Below are positions 9,240 to 48,021 of a stretch of 64,000 nucleotides of DNA, in pieces. The DNA is taken from positions 18,564,898 through 18,628,897 of the forward strand of contig JAQNBH010000013.1 in NCBI GenBank assembly GCA_028752905.1, given 5' to 3'. The stretch is from Cladorhizidae sp. MBARI D1340-BT2 (Eukaryota > Porifera > Demospongiae > Poecilosclerida > Cladorhizidae). The position numbers and the translations under genes are program-made. The notes under the pieces are model-generated. The model searched no databases. It had not been told where the DNA came from and saw nothing but the letters and a program-made list of their open reading frames with translations. Each line of letters starts with the position of its first letter. Position 1 is the first letter of the stretch.

Positions 9240-12200
9240 TCTTTTCCTGTCCTCCTTCACTCTCTTAGCAGAACAGTGCTGTGGCAGTAAACACTCTATA
9301 GGGGAAGTATCAGCCATCCTTCTCCAAAGCTGTGGATCCCACTCTGCACCCACGTTCTGACACAACCCACCCCCCATACACCTACACCTGTGCTCCCATC
9401 ACTTTGGGACCAGTTAATTACGTTCCACCCATCAAATTCTGTTCTTATGTGCATCCAACACTCGGCCAGAGATTTGTCGTGGGGTTGCCTAGGATTTTTC
9501 CAAGAGTCAGCTAAGCACAGTCTGAATATCATGAAACATTTCCTGACTCACTTTAGTTCGTGTATGTCCACCTTGTCGTATTCCTTTCTCTATTGCTGCA
9601 TTGTCTGCAAAGTTTTTTCTCCACAAAGCTTCTTCATGACCAAAAAAACTCCATTTGCACCGAAGTTAATATACCATATGTCCTCATACAACAAGTTCAA
9701 ATTGTTTCAGGCATCCTAACAGAGCAAACACTATACGAGGCCGAAAACAATTTGAGGATGTACATAATACCCTAAGGTATATCAACCTCATTTAGCATAA
9801 GTACAGTAGAGAAGATAATAGGAGCTTGGACCCCAAAAGGCTTGCTACCCCTCAGTCATTAACTAGTATATACCCTTTGTCATTCGAGGTGCAACAAAGG
9901 ATCGCTAGAATCCCGACATTTTGATTTTCCAGTTTGAAAGTGCATTCGGCATTCAGTATTGCGGCTTCAGCTGCCGTTTTAGACAGTAGATTTTGCCATC
10001 TTCGCTGCCATCCTCCTCTTGATGTTTTTTCCTCTCAGCTTTGAATTAGTCAAGTCAAGTCAAAATAGCCCTCTTCAGGATAGCAGTACAATTTACACAA
10101 GAGTTGTGTTTGTGTGATGTGTTATGTGACTAGTAAAAAATTCAAGAATTTCATAAGAGAAGTTTTTGAGCCAGGTTAAAGAGTTCACTCCTTCCTTCCT
10201 CTAAAATGGAGGGTATAGTACAGAGTCAAAGTCAATGTGTGTAGACCAGAGGTGGACATTTGTGTTGGAATGCTAGATTTTCACAGGTTGCATAGAAGAT
10301 CCCCAACGTCTGGTCCGGTGAGACATCTGAAAAATTGTGTTCACCCTAAGAATGTATGTGCACCATTAGAAAGTATGTGGGCATGCGCGAGACATGTGCA
10401 GGTTGCAAATACTATTCAAAGGCAAACACTATTCTATAGATGCATATGTCATGCATGGGAATACCAAGTTTTCTATCAAACTCCCCACTGAGGGCTCATT
10501 TCTCTCAACTAAATTACACAACAGTTATATATATATATAGTAGTAATATTATATGTAAGGCATTGAGTAATTAGGTAATTAGCAAGTGTGCTTTGAAAAA
10601 GGGGAAAATATTTAAAAATAAAACATTTTAGCATGGTACTGTTTTGGAACAAACTTGAAATCTTATCATTATTTGCTCTAGTCATTATCCTAACCTTGGC
10701 ATAGTGTATGTCCTTTAAGCCATGTGCAACAATGCACCCAAGTATATACCCACTGAGTGCTTGGCTATTAGCTACTAGTAATAATGTGAAGCGCATAGAG
10801 TTGCAAGAAAATGTGCAATGGAGAAAAGAAAAGAAAAAACAGATTTCCTACTGGACAAATCTTATCATTGTATTGCACTATACCTTATCCTAGCTGAAGT
10901 CCACTACAGCATACTAACCTGTACATTATAGATATCATTATATTGTAATGCTTGGATTGTGATAAGGGATGTAATATTATTACATATGACTTGCAGATTT
11001 CAGATTTGTTCCAGGTAAAGGCAAGAACCCACTCAGATGTTCTCCAGAATCACATAGGGAATCATTTCCAGTTTTGTGAAGCTCTTTTATTTAAGGCGGT
11101 ATCACACCTCCACAGTTAGAGCATGTTGACGAATGAGTAGTAGTCGGAATGAAACTCGTACTTTCTCTCTTGGCTGCTATTACCCATGTAACCTCTCCTT
11201 CCGCCTGGAAGCCAGTTTTCCTTCCTTTAACCTTGAATTTACTTTTTTTCTCTCGATTGGATTATTCTCTGTAATTGATTTGTGCGTCATAAATACTAAG
11301 ATCTCTGATGACGTAGACCTTTGAGGTCACTATGGACTAACTGGAGCCACCATTCACAAAAACATTTGCGAATGTTGGCCATTTCAATGTACCTGCACAT
11401 GCATCTTAAATGTTCCCAACGATAGCATACAACATGCCAACAAACTACACTAACTATGTTAGCTCTATTCTATCAGAAAAAAGTGAGTAGCTGAAATGGC
11501 AAGCTTTGCACAGGGCAGTATATATCTTGTCTGATTTAAAAAAGTTTAATATGTACCTATCTAGCCTTAATAGGGGTTAACAGAGAGTAACAGTATGGGT
11601 CAACGCCTGGGTCATGTCTGAGTGCCTCTTCCCATTTTGTACTATTCTGCTAGGTATTATATGCCTGAGGACACTGTTGGTCAGTCTGTTGTTTTTTCCT
11701 CGGGGTTGCTGACTAAGGACTAAGACTTGAAAATTGGGGAACCTAGATCCCCTGGAGCCAGAACTAAGGGCTAAGATTGGGAACCTAGATCCCCTGGAGC
11801 CAGTGTTGAATTTAAATTTGGTTTCAGAGGTCAATTAAGGTAAGGGGGATATAGTGTCAAAATAATACATCTGAACAATACCAATCATAACTTCCACCCA
11901 CTACACTCTATCGACATAATTTTTGTACCAAAATGTAGCTTAGTAAATAAGCTATTTAATGATGTATTTAACTTTTGTCATAGATATTTTTTATGCCAAA
12001 GTGTCAGCAACTTTTGTCCTGTCCTTGAATTAAAAAGCCATTAATAATGCTAAGTGGCTGTTAGGTGGTTTTTGGTAAGTACATGTAGTAGTAGTTTCAC
12101 CTAAACTATTTGAATCAGTATGATAATGCACCACAGGAGGGGGGGGGGGGGGAAATCCCATACAAACCACATGCAGATATGCTCAACACATTCTCATAAC

Positions 12201-13960
12201 AGTGAAAATAAATTAGTTTAGGTTAAAGAGCACAATAAGCATTCTGGTGATATATAAATTATGGAGTTTGGGTGAGAAATTAGGGAGAAATATGTGGAAA
12301 TTCTTCTAATCTAATGCGACGCGATTCTTCTTCATTCCTTGCTGGGTTTCTATGAAAATAGTGAGTGCAAAAGCTGTCGTAACTGCATCATAGAATCTTC
12401 AAATGTTCTGAAACTTGGAATATGACTTCAATATGAGCAAATACACCAGTTTGAAAAATTTGTTTAAAAAGTGCATTTTGCCCATTTAAATATTTCTAGT
12501 AACCATAATCACCTGAAATGGCACAGCACTTGGCATTATTGTATATACCTGCATGTGCATTTTTCACTTAGCCAGCTCGCTAGCTAGGTAAATCCCATGG
12601 ATTAGCAAACAGCTCAACTCAGATAAATCCTACATTGTATTCATTGGTATATGGACATGTGGTTGAATAATGTGGAATGCCTTGTAATATAAAATATGCA
12701 TAAAAAGGTGTGTCCATTTTAATTCCAAGGTGCATTGGCTTCATAGCAAGTGTGTGGTTCATTGAAATTCAAGTTCACTAATCAATTGAAGCCTTCTTAT
12801 ACCTAAAGAAAACACTGATGTGTCATATAGGAAGATTACCATGTATCACTTACAAATATTATTTGGTGATTGAAATAAGTTTGGAATTTGTTCTGCATTT
12901 CCTTACTGTGTGAAGGAAGCACTTTATGTAAGTTTTTATCCTGCACTGCATGGTGATGTATATGTCTAGCCTGAAATGCACGTAGAAAGCAGGTTAGCTC
13001 AGCTAAGACAGGCTTTAAGCACGGCTAGATAAGCACATGTCATGTGTGGAATGCTCTTACTTGAAGGAAATACAAAATATGCATCAACAAGATATGCCCC
13101 CTTTTACTTTCACAGTCTTCGTAATGCACTACACAACTACCACCATTAGAAAAATCAGTGATTTCTGTAATTCCTCGAAGAAACTCATGTTCATTAATCA
13201 AAGATGATCTTTCTAGAAGGCTGATGTGTTGGGGAGTCATCTGTTATAAGAAATATGTCTGAAAATGTTCATCATTTCAAGTTACTAGCAGAGGTAGCTA
13301 CACTTCGTATTAAGCCAGAGAGAGAATTTCACGGAGCTTTATTAGAGTGAAATTTGTGTGTGCTCTGCAAAATCGTTTTGATTACCCCCAAACACGCTCT
13401 ATGGGATTCAACTTGCAGTGGAACTTGGGCAAGAAATAGAACTGGAATCCTTTACCGATAACATAGTGTTCCACTTGTGTCTTCTCCTCCTAGAACTCAT
13501 GGTGACTATTCTTTACCTGTGGATTTTTGTCAGCCTTGAATTAAACCGAGTGCAAAGGTCATGCTAACATCAGCTGAGGGTGATTTGGTTAATTAAGAAG
13601 CAAGATTGTATGTAGACCATAGCCAGACCTGTTATACACCATTAACACTAGTATTATACACTAAATTCTATGTTTTGCTCAATCCAAGAGTTCTTACAAT
13701 TATTATTAGTAGTATTAGTAGTAGTAGTAGCATAGTAACTATACATATTATATATATTAAGTTATTGATTGTAGTTGTAGTATATAGTAGTACTATACAT
13801 GTATATAGTTATTATTGGTAGTAGAAGTAGTAGTAGCAGTAGTATATATATATATATAATTACTCACATAAGAAAGTCATTGATTAAGGGGAAAGTCATT
13901 CTAAGTTGGACACATTTATGCTGGCAGTCACTATAGTTACAGTGCACCTGGCTTCACTCC
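9240..13960. other. gene-poor DNA downstream of the DHRS7-like gene
   Basis: No recognisable gene. Contents seen: a near-direct repeat of GGGAACCTAGATCCCCTGGAGCC-like sequence at about 11736 and 11779, a ~14-base G run near 12137, and TAG/TAT microsatellite stretches at about 13690-13860. ORFs are short and lack codon structure or motifs. Confidence 0.4.
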
Positions 13961-13968
13961 CTACAATT

Positions 13969-40055
<26,087 letters not shown>

Positions 40056-40625
40056 TTCGAGTACTACTTAAGCGTAACTATCACGAGTTTAGAGTTGCAT
40101 CTGCCTAGACTAGTATGCAGTTGAGCGGTTCTGGGAAGAAGGTAAGGAATGGCGTCAGCTTGCGAGCAACACTTGATGCTTCCACCCACCCCGCCCCCTA
40201 AATAGATAATTACTGGCGGGTTGTCAGATAAAATCTCTCCCCCTCCCCAAAACTGTCCTGAACCTTTACCCCTTACCTAAGAAATTCCCTGAACTGTTGG
40301 ATGTCCTGCTCTGTCCCAAGTCCCTGAAGCACTACTAGCTCCTTTGGTTTAACCGAGTGATTGGTTTAACCGAGTGATCCGACAGCTTTTATAACCAGAG
40401 CCGGTATATATAGCAAAACTTCAATGGCTGCTCCAGCTCACGAACTGTTAGGTTACTACCTGTGGGTGGTTTCATGTCCTTCAGAGTAGGCCAGTGGACC
40501 TTGGTCATACATGTATTCTTACAATCTTCAAAGATAGCATGCGTGACATAGTAAGTGACACTTTGTCACCTTCAATTTACCCACATCTACAAAAGGTAAT
40601 CAGCAGCCTGCTGGACCTCTGGAAT
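40056..40625. other. 5' flank of the DHRS7-like gene
   Basis: Expected promoter and 5' UTR region. No TATA box recognised near the ATG. A short direct repeat, TTGGTTTAACCGAGTGAT, occurs twice near 40339-40375. Confidence 0.4.
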
Positions 40626-41415
40626 CTCCCCTGAATAGAGCCTCCCCTGCATTGAGGTTGAGCCTCCCCTGCAAAGAGGTTGGAGCCTCTCCTGCATAGA
40701 GGTCGGAGCCTCCCCTGCATAGAGGTCGGAACCTCCCCTACATAGTGGTCGGAGCCTCTCCTGTATACAGGGTGGAGCCTCCCCTGCATAGAGGTTGGAG
40801 CCTCCCCTGCATAGAGGTTGGAGCCTCTTCTGCACAGAGGTTGGAACCTCCCCTACATAGTGGTCGGAGCCTCTCCTGCATACAGGGTGGAGCCTCCCCT
40901 GCATAGAGGTTGGAGCCTCCCCTGCATAGAGGTCGGAGCCTCCCCTGCAAAGAGGTTGGAGCTTCCCCTGCATAGATGTCGGAGCCTCCCCTGCATAGAG
41001 GTCGGAGCCTCCCCTGCATAGAGGTTGGAGCCTCCCCTGCACAGAGGTTGGATCCTCCCCTGCACAGAGGTTGGAGCCTTCCCTGCATAGAGGTTGGAGC
41101 CTCCTCTGCATAGAGGTTGGAGCCTCCCCTGCATAGAGGTTGGAGCCTCCCCTGCATAGAGGTTGGAGCCTCCCCTGCATAGAGGTTGGAGCCTCTCCTG
41201 CACAGAGGTTGGATCCTCCCCTGCATGGAGCCTCCCCTGCATAGAGGTTGGAGCCTCCCCTGCATAGAGGTTGGAGCCACCCCTGCATAGAGGTTGGAGC
41301 CTCCCCGGCATAGAGGTCGGAACCTCCCCTGCATAGAGGTTGGAGCCTCCCCTGCATAGAGGTTGGAGCCTCCCCTACAAGAGGTTGGAGCCCCCCCTGC
41401 ATAGAGCTTGATTCC
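40626..41415. repeat. 23-bp minisatellite, about 34 copies
   Basis: Units of GAGCCTCCCCTGCATAGAGG plus TTG with scattered variants, upstream of the DHRS7-like gene. The tail to about 41580 is a decayed continuation. Confidence 0.95.
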
Positions 41416-41867
41416 TGTGGAGCTTCCCCTAGGAGAAGTTGAACACTGTGGAGCCTCCCGTTAGATGTTGAATCCTGTGGAACATCCTGTTAGAGGTTGA
41501 TTCCTGTGCAGCCCCCCCCCCCTTCCCCCTGCATAAAGGTTGATTCCTGTGGAGCCTCTCCTGCATAGATGATGATTCCTAATTTTCCTTTTAATATATT
41601 TATAGGAAGGGGATGTGGTATAATTGATCCTCACTCCATTCTCTAGATATTTGAATATTTGGGAAAGGGTGTGGTCCAGTATGAATCCCACTCCATTCTC
41701 CTAGACATTTTCACACTTGTATATGGCACGTGCTGTCCTCCACTCTCCTATATATTGGAAATGAAAGGAAGGGGTGTGGTCTTAAAAGGAAACCCACTAG
41801 ATATTCTAACGGTTTTGCTGAGGTGTGGTGTGTAGGTGTAGTTATAAACCCACTCCCTTCTAGAAAT

Positions 41868-41911
41868 TAGAAACAATATTCCACTAATGTATTAGTGGAA
41901 TATCGTTTCAA
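41868..41911. repeat. short perfect hairpin
   Basis: ATATTCCACTAAT and ATTAGTGGAATAT flank a two-base GT loop, with GAAAC/GTTTC extensions. Could be a small foldback repeat; function unknown. Confidence 0.6.
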
Positions 41912-42181
41912 ACTATAGGAAGATAATATGTGGCATAGCTGAAATTGGAAATGATTTTCCACTAGCTGTAGCTACATATATATACGAAGACGTGGTCTAT
42001 AGTTGCAATCCGACTCCTTTCTAGAAACTAGGAACAATATATAATAATATATAGGGAGATGTGTGGTGTATATCCAGTTGTAACTCCCCTCTCTTCTCCT
42101 TGAAATTGGAAACAATCTTCCACTTAATATTTAGTATAACACAGAAGTGTGCATCTGCAATGGATATCGGTTTCTGCTCCA

Positions 42182-43105
42182 CTATGGAGTGCACAGACCA
42201 CCATATCTTGCTGCAGAATATAATTGTAGGGCAAGCTCTCCTCCAGTGACATCATAGAAGTAGACTACCTCCTGATTGGCCATCTGAATGAGCACTACAA
42301 CTAGCTGTAAATAGTCTCTGGTGTCTTCATCGACAGCATCTTTCTCTGGGGTCTGCCATATGGCAACCATGTTTCTTACAACGAGGCTGGAGGAAGCACG
42401 GACGGTTTGGAGCAGTCGCAAAAGCCTTCCTTACCAACATTTGAGCACACAATGCTTCTGCTAAACTCCAAATGGCTCTGCATGTGTGCATTTTATCCAC
42501 ATATCCACTTTGGAGAGCGTGACCACTCCTTGTATGATGAACAGTCAAAGTTATCCTACATCGAGACAACCATGTTTTGCAAACATGCAGTCATTGTAAT
42601 GGCAAAGGTTGATGTAGCTGATATTCCAGACAAAATGTCCCGGCTCTTGGAAAACGTTTGCAATGATGATATCAGCCGGTATATGCTGGACTGGACCTAG
42701 GACAGCTCGAAGTGTCTAGACAGTCAGGAAGACAATCTGGTGGAATGCCACAACTTCCTGCCACATGCCAGCTCAGAAAAGGACACACTCAAGAAGACCC
42801 TAGACAATGCGGATAGCATGGGCAAAAGCTACTTGTCCTTTCTGCTCAGTCACCCTATATGCAGCTCACTGTGGCAAAGTAAATTATACAACAAGTCTCA
42901 CTGTCTGCCTGGGTGTGCATGGGTGCATACTGAGGCATCCAGAAGTGTACGCCTCAGAATTCAAGAAACTCTCACTATAATGGCCCCAACATCTTCCAGA
43001 AGAACAAATACTCCCCACCCACCCACTCGAGAAGCCAATGGTGCTAAGGACACTGCTACTAAGAAAAGAAAGCCAACACTAAGGCTCTCTATGGATCACT
43101 CTTAA
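42182..43105. other. unassigned ORFs on both strands
   Basis: Minus strand 42421-42182 reads LLQTVRASSSLVV ... VVVLIQMANQEVVYFYDV. Plus strand 42407-42700 and 42740-43105 read CKHAVIVMAKVDVADIP and a basic KKRKPTLR tail. The amino acid composition looks protein-like, but I recognise no family and see no splice structure. They may be remnants of one mobile element or exons of an unrecognised gene. Confidence 0.25.
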
Positions 43106-46100
43106 ACAAGCACACCAATATCGGATTATATCCTGTTCAGGCAGCTGCGACAAAATCTTCGTCCATCTTTTCATCTTACGGTGTTTTTGGATAGCTGGTT
43201 GTCAGGGCCATACAAGTGCAACAGGAGAATGTTTTAGCACTATCTGCCATGTTGTCCTGCACTACAAAGACTTCCCAGTGCACAAATATCTGCAGAAATG
43301 TTTCCGACGCCGGCAGAAGCCTCCCCCAGCTAGAAGCAGACGATCATAACTCATCGAGTTTGTGTAGCCACTAGAATAAAAACATATTGTGTTCGTGTCT
43401 GGCATCAAAGCAAGGAATCATCAGGAAAATGTCATTTCATCAATGAGAGATACAGTCCCAGCCCGGCACAGTAGGGACACCACCCAGCGTGAGCCCTAAT
43501 ATCCAGGGTTTTTAATTGGAGCTGCATACCTCAATTGCCCAACACATATGCACAGTAGCATCTTCGACACACTCATGAATTATTCATGATATGCACTGTA
43601 ACGTCCATAATATCATTGCCATTCGTCTCCTGTAGGAAATTTTGGTACTGGAAAATAGTCCAAGAAATTTCTGTTGGTATGCAATGTTTACCAAATATAT
43701 GGAGGTATATACTAAAGTGACCACTAATATATACAATCGACACCAGGGTTTACTACAAATTAGATTAAAGTGCGACAGATTGTTTCACAACTAGTGCTGG
43801 GAGAGAGGGGAATAAAAGAAGAGCAAAGAAAGATCTACAAAACGATATACTATAAAGCACTTGAAATCAAATTCACGCCGAGATATTGAAAATAAAATTA
43901 TCACCTAGGCCAGGTCACCGGTGAACTGACTACTACACCTTTAAAATTTAGCATAAAGCAAAACTTGTTATCTTCTGGTACAATAAGCAGTAAACAATTA
44001 TATTTGATATTAATTGATAAATGTCCCTGAAAGACATTACTCTAGTTAATAAGTGCCTTGCCTTCCTGTCACTTCCATCATCCTCAAATACTTTCTTCTG
44101 ATCACACTAGATGTCTCTATTCCAACAAGAACGAAGTGATGACTAGCTATCTTATATGTTGGAGTAATTCTGAATCAAAGTATCTGCTCTGTTTGTTGTT
44201 GCACCTGGAGTCCCGTAAAAATAATCTGAGTAAAAAGTGGGAAATGTGTCGGCACAGGTAGTAGCTATGCAATACCAATGTTCCTGGTGCCCATGACATT
44301 ACTATCACTTCATTAGAGAATTCGCCACCAAACCTGATATTTTCATGTATGAGGGGATTTTTGCATATCTCTCATTGACCGATAGCAACCCTGACTCTTC
44401 CTGAATTGCAACAAGTTACTGCTTATTACTGGAATTCTACAATGTTGAAACAGATGAGTACTGCACAACAACATATCAAGGTAACAACCTGTAGCTAAGC
44501 AAATTTCCGATTCAGAACAGACATCACACTGGACCTGTCACCTGCTTCCATCTCTGCTGAAACTCTAATTTTGCCATGGGCGAGCACCAGGAGCTCCTTT
44601 CAAAAGTTTATCCATCGTGTGAGGTGTGTCCCATGACTTCCAGACATGGTAGTGACTCATCCTCAGGTCAAGGACTAGTAGCTAATGTCCAGACTTGATT
44701 CAAGGGTAGACAAATCTTTTCGCCAAGATGTGGCCTATAAGATTCAATGAGCCTGAAGCTGAATCCAGTATTACTGACGGAGTAGACCACCTGACTACAG
44801 CCTTGAGCCCAAGGTCGCCAGATCTGACTGGCAAAGAAGCTCGTGACCATGCAAAATGTTCAATGTAATGTCAACATAATTATGGAAGGCATCAAATTCT
44901 GAAAATTTGAAGGAGAGGAGAAATAGGTGGCAAAGGTGTGTAAATGTCAGCATTTTGGGCAATGGTAAAGTGTAATGAGTAATCATGAGAATAGAGATGA
45001 CAGTTTTATTTAGAGAACTCTAGACAACTATTTGGAGAATTCATGAGAGTGTCTACTTCCAAAGCAACTATTCAAAGACCTGGGCAAGTGTACAAGAATT
45101 CAATCAATAGCAAATGGGTCGTGACTGTCACATTTTGATTCAATTAACTTCTTGGCCTCACCCTCCACAAAAAAGGCAAGTCAACAAGGACTTCCACTGA
45201 AGTTCAATCACCAAGCCAAATATCTTGAACTCTGACATTTCAGAGTTTGCTCATTGCTACCACAACGTGCTAGTCATAACTCACAGCCACAAACCTGTGG
45301 ATTGTACGCAAAACTGAAGTGGTTGCAGAAGATCTCCCTGTTGAACTCCCTCTACACATGGTGGCATTATTTCCAAAGAACAGGGAAGTGTGCAAACAAT
45401 AGTCAGAGTGACATAGTAGAGAAGTTTAGAAGATTTCTCTATAGCTGCATGCATTTTATGGCAATGAATCAAATTATACAAAAATATTTCAAAATCTCAC
45501 GTTTCAGTAAGATGTGACCTAGCTAGGGCTGATGGCAGCTAGTTCTAGCTGCATGGGTTATTGCTTCTGCTTCAAATTTAGTACAACAGCCAAGTTCAAA
45601 TAGGTTTGCTGATTGTTTCTTTCACTGTCAGGCTATATAGTTGTCTTGACTACCAATCATTACAAGTGTAGTTATAGCCTAAATACCGCTATGGAGCTCT
45701 CAGCTCCATCTTTCTTTTTTAGAGTTATTAGGGGGTACCAAACATTAGTGTCACACAAGAGAGGGAGTTCTACCTGCAAGAACAAGATTCACATCAGTTT
45801 GCTGTCCAATTTGGATGTTACTATAACTAGATATATGCTGCAAACATAAGCAATCAGGACCACCAAAAGAACCATTTAATTGTTCCGATGATCAAATCCA
45901 CCATGACATGCAGGCAAATGTCTCAGTCAGTTGTTGTGCTGTCTAAGTTTGCCTAAGTATATACAGCTAGTAGTAGGCCTGTTGTGTCTACCACCATCCT
46001 CTAGCTTAGAACAATCACTTTTGGAGGACAAAATCTTGAAATATACTTCTTAACCTTGGGAGCACAGGTAAGCTTAAAAGAAAGGGTAGTCTTCATTTGA

Positions 46101-47882
46101 GATTGCTTACAACAGAAGCAAGGCTTTTCCTAGGCCCAACCCTATCAGGTACTTGCAAACAATAATAATGGAAACTTATACCACTGATCATGATACTAAA
46201 GATAACCTGTTAACTTCTTTACTCAAGAGGGGATAGTTCAGGTGCAATAATATTTGGGGGTTTTCTGTAAGATTGTCAGTTGAGATGGTGTGGTGTAAGC
46301 TGAGGGAACAATAGCTCACTAATGATAATTCCATGAAGGCATGAGAACTGGCTCAAGAAGAGGTCAACTCGATGTAGGATCTGGAGTGGAGTGAGAGCCA
46401 GGGCAGTTTGCTCTAGGACAATGCATGTATAAAATACTAGCACATGAGTTTCTAATGCCAATAAAGCTGCACAACTATGCAAGGTAATGATAAGCTATAA
46501 CTCTATTCTGGTATATATGAGTACTGTAAATCCCAAAAATATGACATAATAAATATACAAAAATATATCTAATGAAATACATTAACAGTAACAAAATCAA
46601 AATGACTTCTTTTTTTAAATTAGCTCCATTTGAACTTGTCATGTTGTGCCTTATTTTATGTTGAGGTTTCAGCACATATGTCAATGACAAAGCCATGAAG
46701 AGCATGAAAAGGAATTATATTGCAGAGGAGTTAGTACAGTCGGATCACTCTATAGAAAATGCATACTCAATATGTACAAGGTCAACCCCCCACTTGCCAA
46801 ATGTAGCTAGTTACCAAAACTATTCAGCCACACTAGCACATGAAAAGCAGTTAAACTTTATTGGAGGTAAGATAAGGTGTTGGTATGTGGGAGTCTACTT
46901 AACCCAAAAACTCTAATAAGGTTGTGATTGCCCACAAACTATGTATTTGGTGGGGCCCTTCCAAGTTGTCCCTGTGAGGTTGTGTGGCTTATTTACTCTA
47001 GTGCCACAGAAATCTTGTAGGTGTCGTTCAGTGACTATAGTCATATTTATCATATTTATACTTGGTTCTATATTTTTCCTTGGCATTTACTTCCAAGTTT
47101 GGGCTGCATATTGATTGCAATTACCAAAAATTGTACTGAGAACTTCACTGTATGGATTCTAGCATCATGAAATAGAGTGTCATCAAGATTTGTAGCTATC
47201 TGGTAAATGATGAAATAAATCTAGTCTGGGAATTGATAGCTAATGTAATTGATTTCTGAGGCAACTACTGATATGGTTCAAAGCCCTCAACAGTATAGTG
47301 TATGCGATCTTCCTCCAATAGTTATTCCAAAGAGCTGGGGAGGCTAAATCTGGAGCAACTCACAATATATCTCATACCTGAGTCCAAACTTTGCTTTTCT
47401 CCACTACACATTATGAATATGCAATTGCCCATGCCCAAACTGGAGAATAGTGGACAGATGGAAAATAAAGTGTCTGTTTTTATTTAATCCAATGGGTATA
47501 TAAACATGCAGTAAAAGAATAGTGTGTGTGTGAATATATTTATGTGTTATATAACTTCTTGTCAATAAAAAAGGCACAAAACCATAATATATATTATCAA
47601 ATAAATATTTGTCAAACACAGTGCAATCTTAAAGTGAGAGATTAGAACATGCAATGCTTGCAAAAAAAATTACCAGTAGAGCTATGCTCATATCTAACTT
47701 GTGGCCTAAATATTGCATTAACTATATATGCAGCTTTTATCAATGATCTCAGAGTTCACACCATATAGGTATATTTGTGGACATGCACTTTTCTTATGGT
47801 CATGTGTATAGCCCAGAATTCCCAACCCACTTACCACCTCCACCCCACCCCTTTCCCTCACCCCTCCAGCTATTTTTCAGCA
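43106..47882. other. long intergenic stretch, no recognised gene
   Basis: AT-rich DNA with only short ORFs, none with recognisable motifs. No tandem array or mobile element identified. Confidence 0.4.
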
Positions 47883-47888
47883 TATAAG
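47883..47888 (+). promoter_or_regulatory. candidate TATA box of astacin copy A
   Basis: TATAAG about 135 bp before the ATG at 48022. Copy B has a TATTTAAG about 95 bp before its ATG. Position fits a promoter; not proven. Confidence 0.3.
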
Positions 47889-48021
47889 AGTAGAAAACTG
47901 GCAGTCAATTAACAAAGCATCCAATCTCCTGAAAGAAGCACAACTAGAGCTTCTACCACTAAAAGAACATTAGTAATATCAACTAGGAAAATCACAGAAG
48001 GAATCGGCTGGAGTTTTCATC

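Noticed and set aside
9296..9532. Minus-strand ORF with ECWMHIRTEFDGWNVINW
   Set aside because: Protein-like composition but no family I could name and no supporting structure.
40587..41402. 271-aa MQGRLQPLCRGGSNLYAGEA-type ORF
   Set aside because: Created by the 23-bp array whose three-unit length is 69 bp, so frames stay open.
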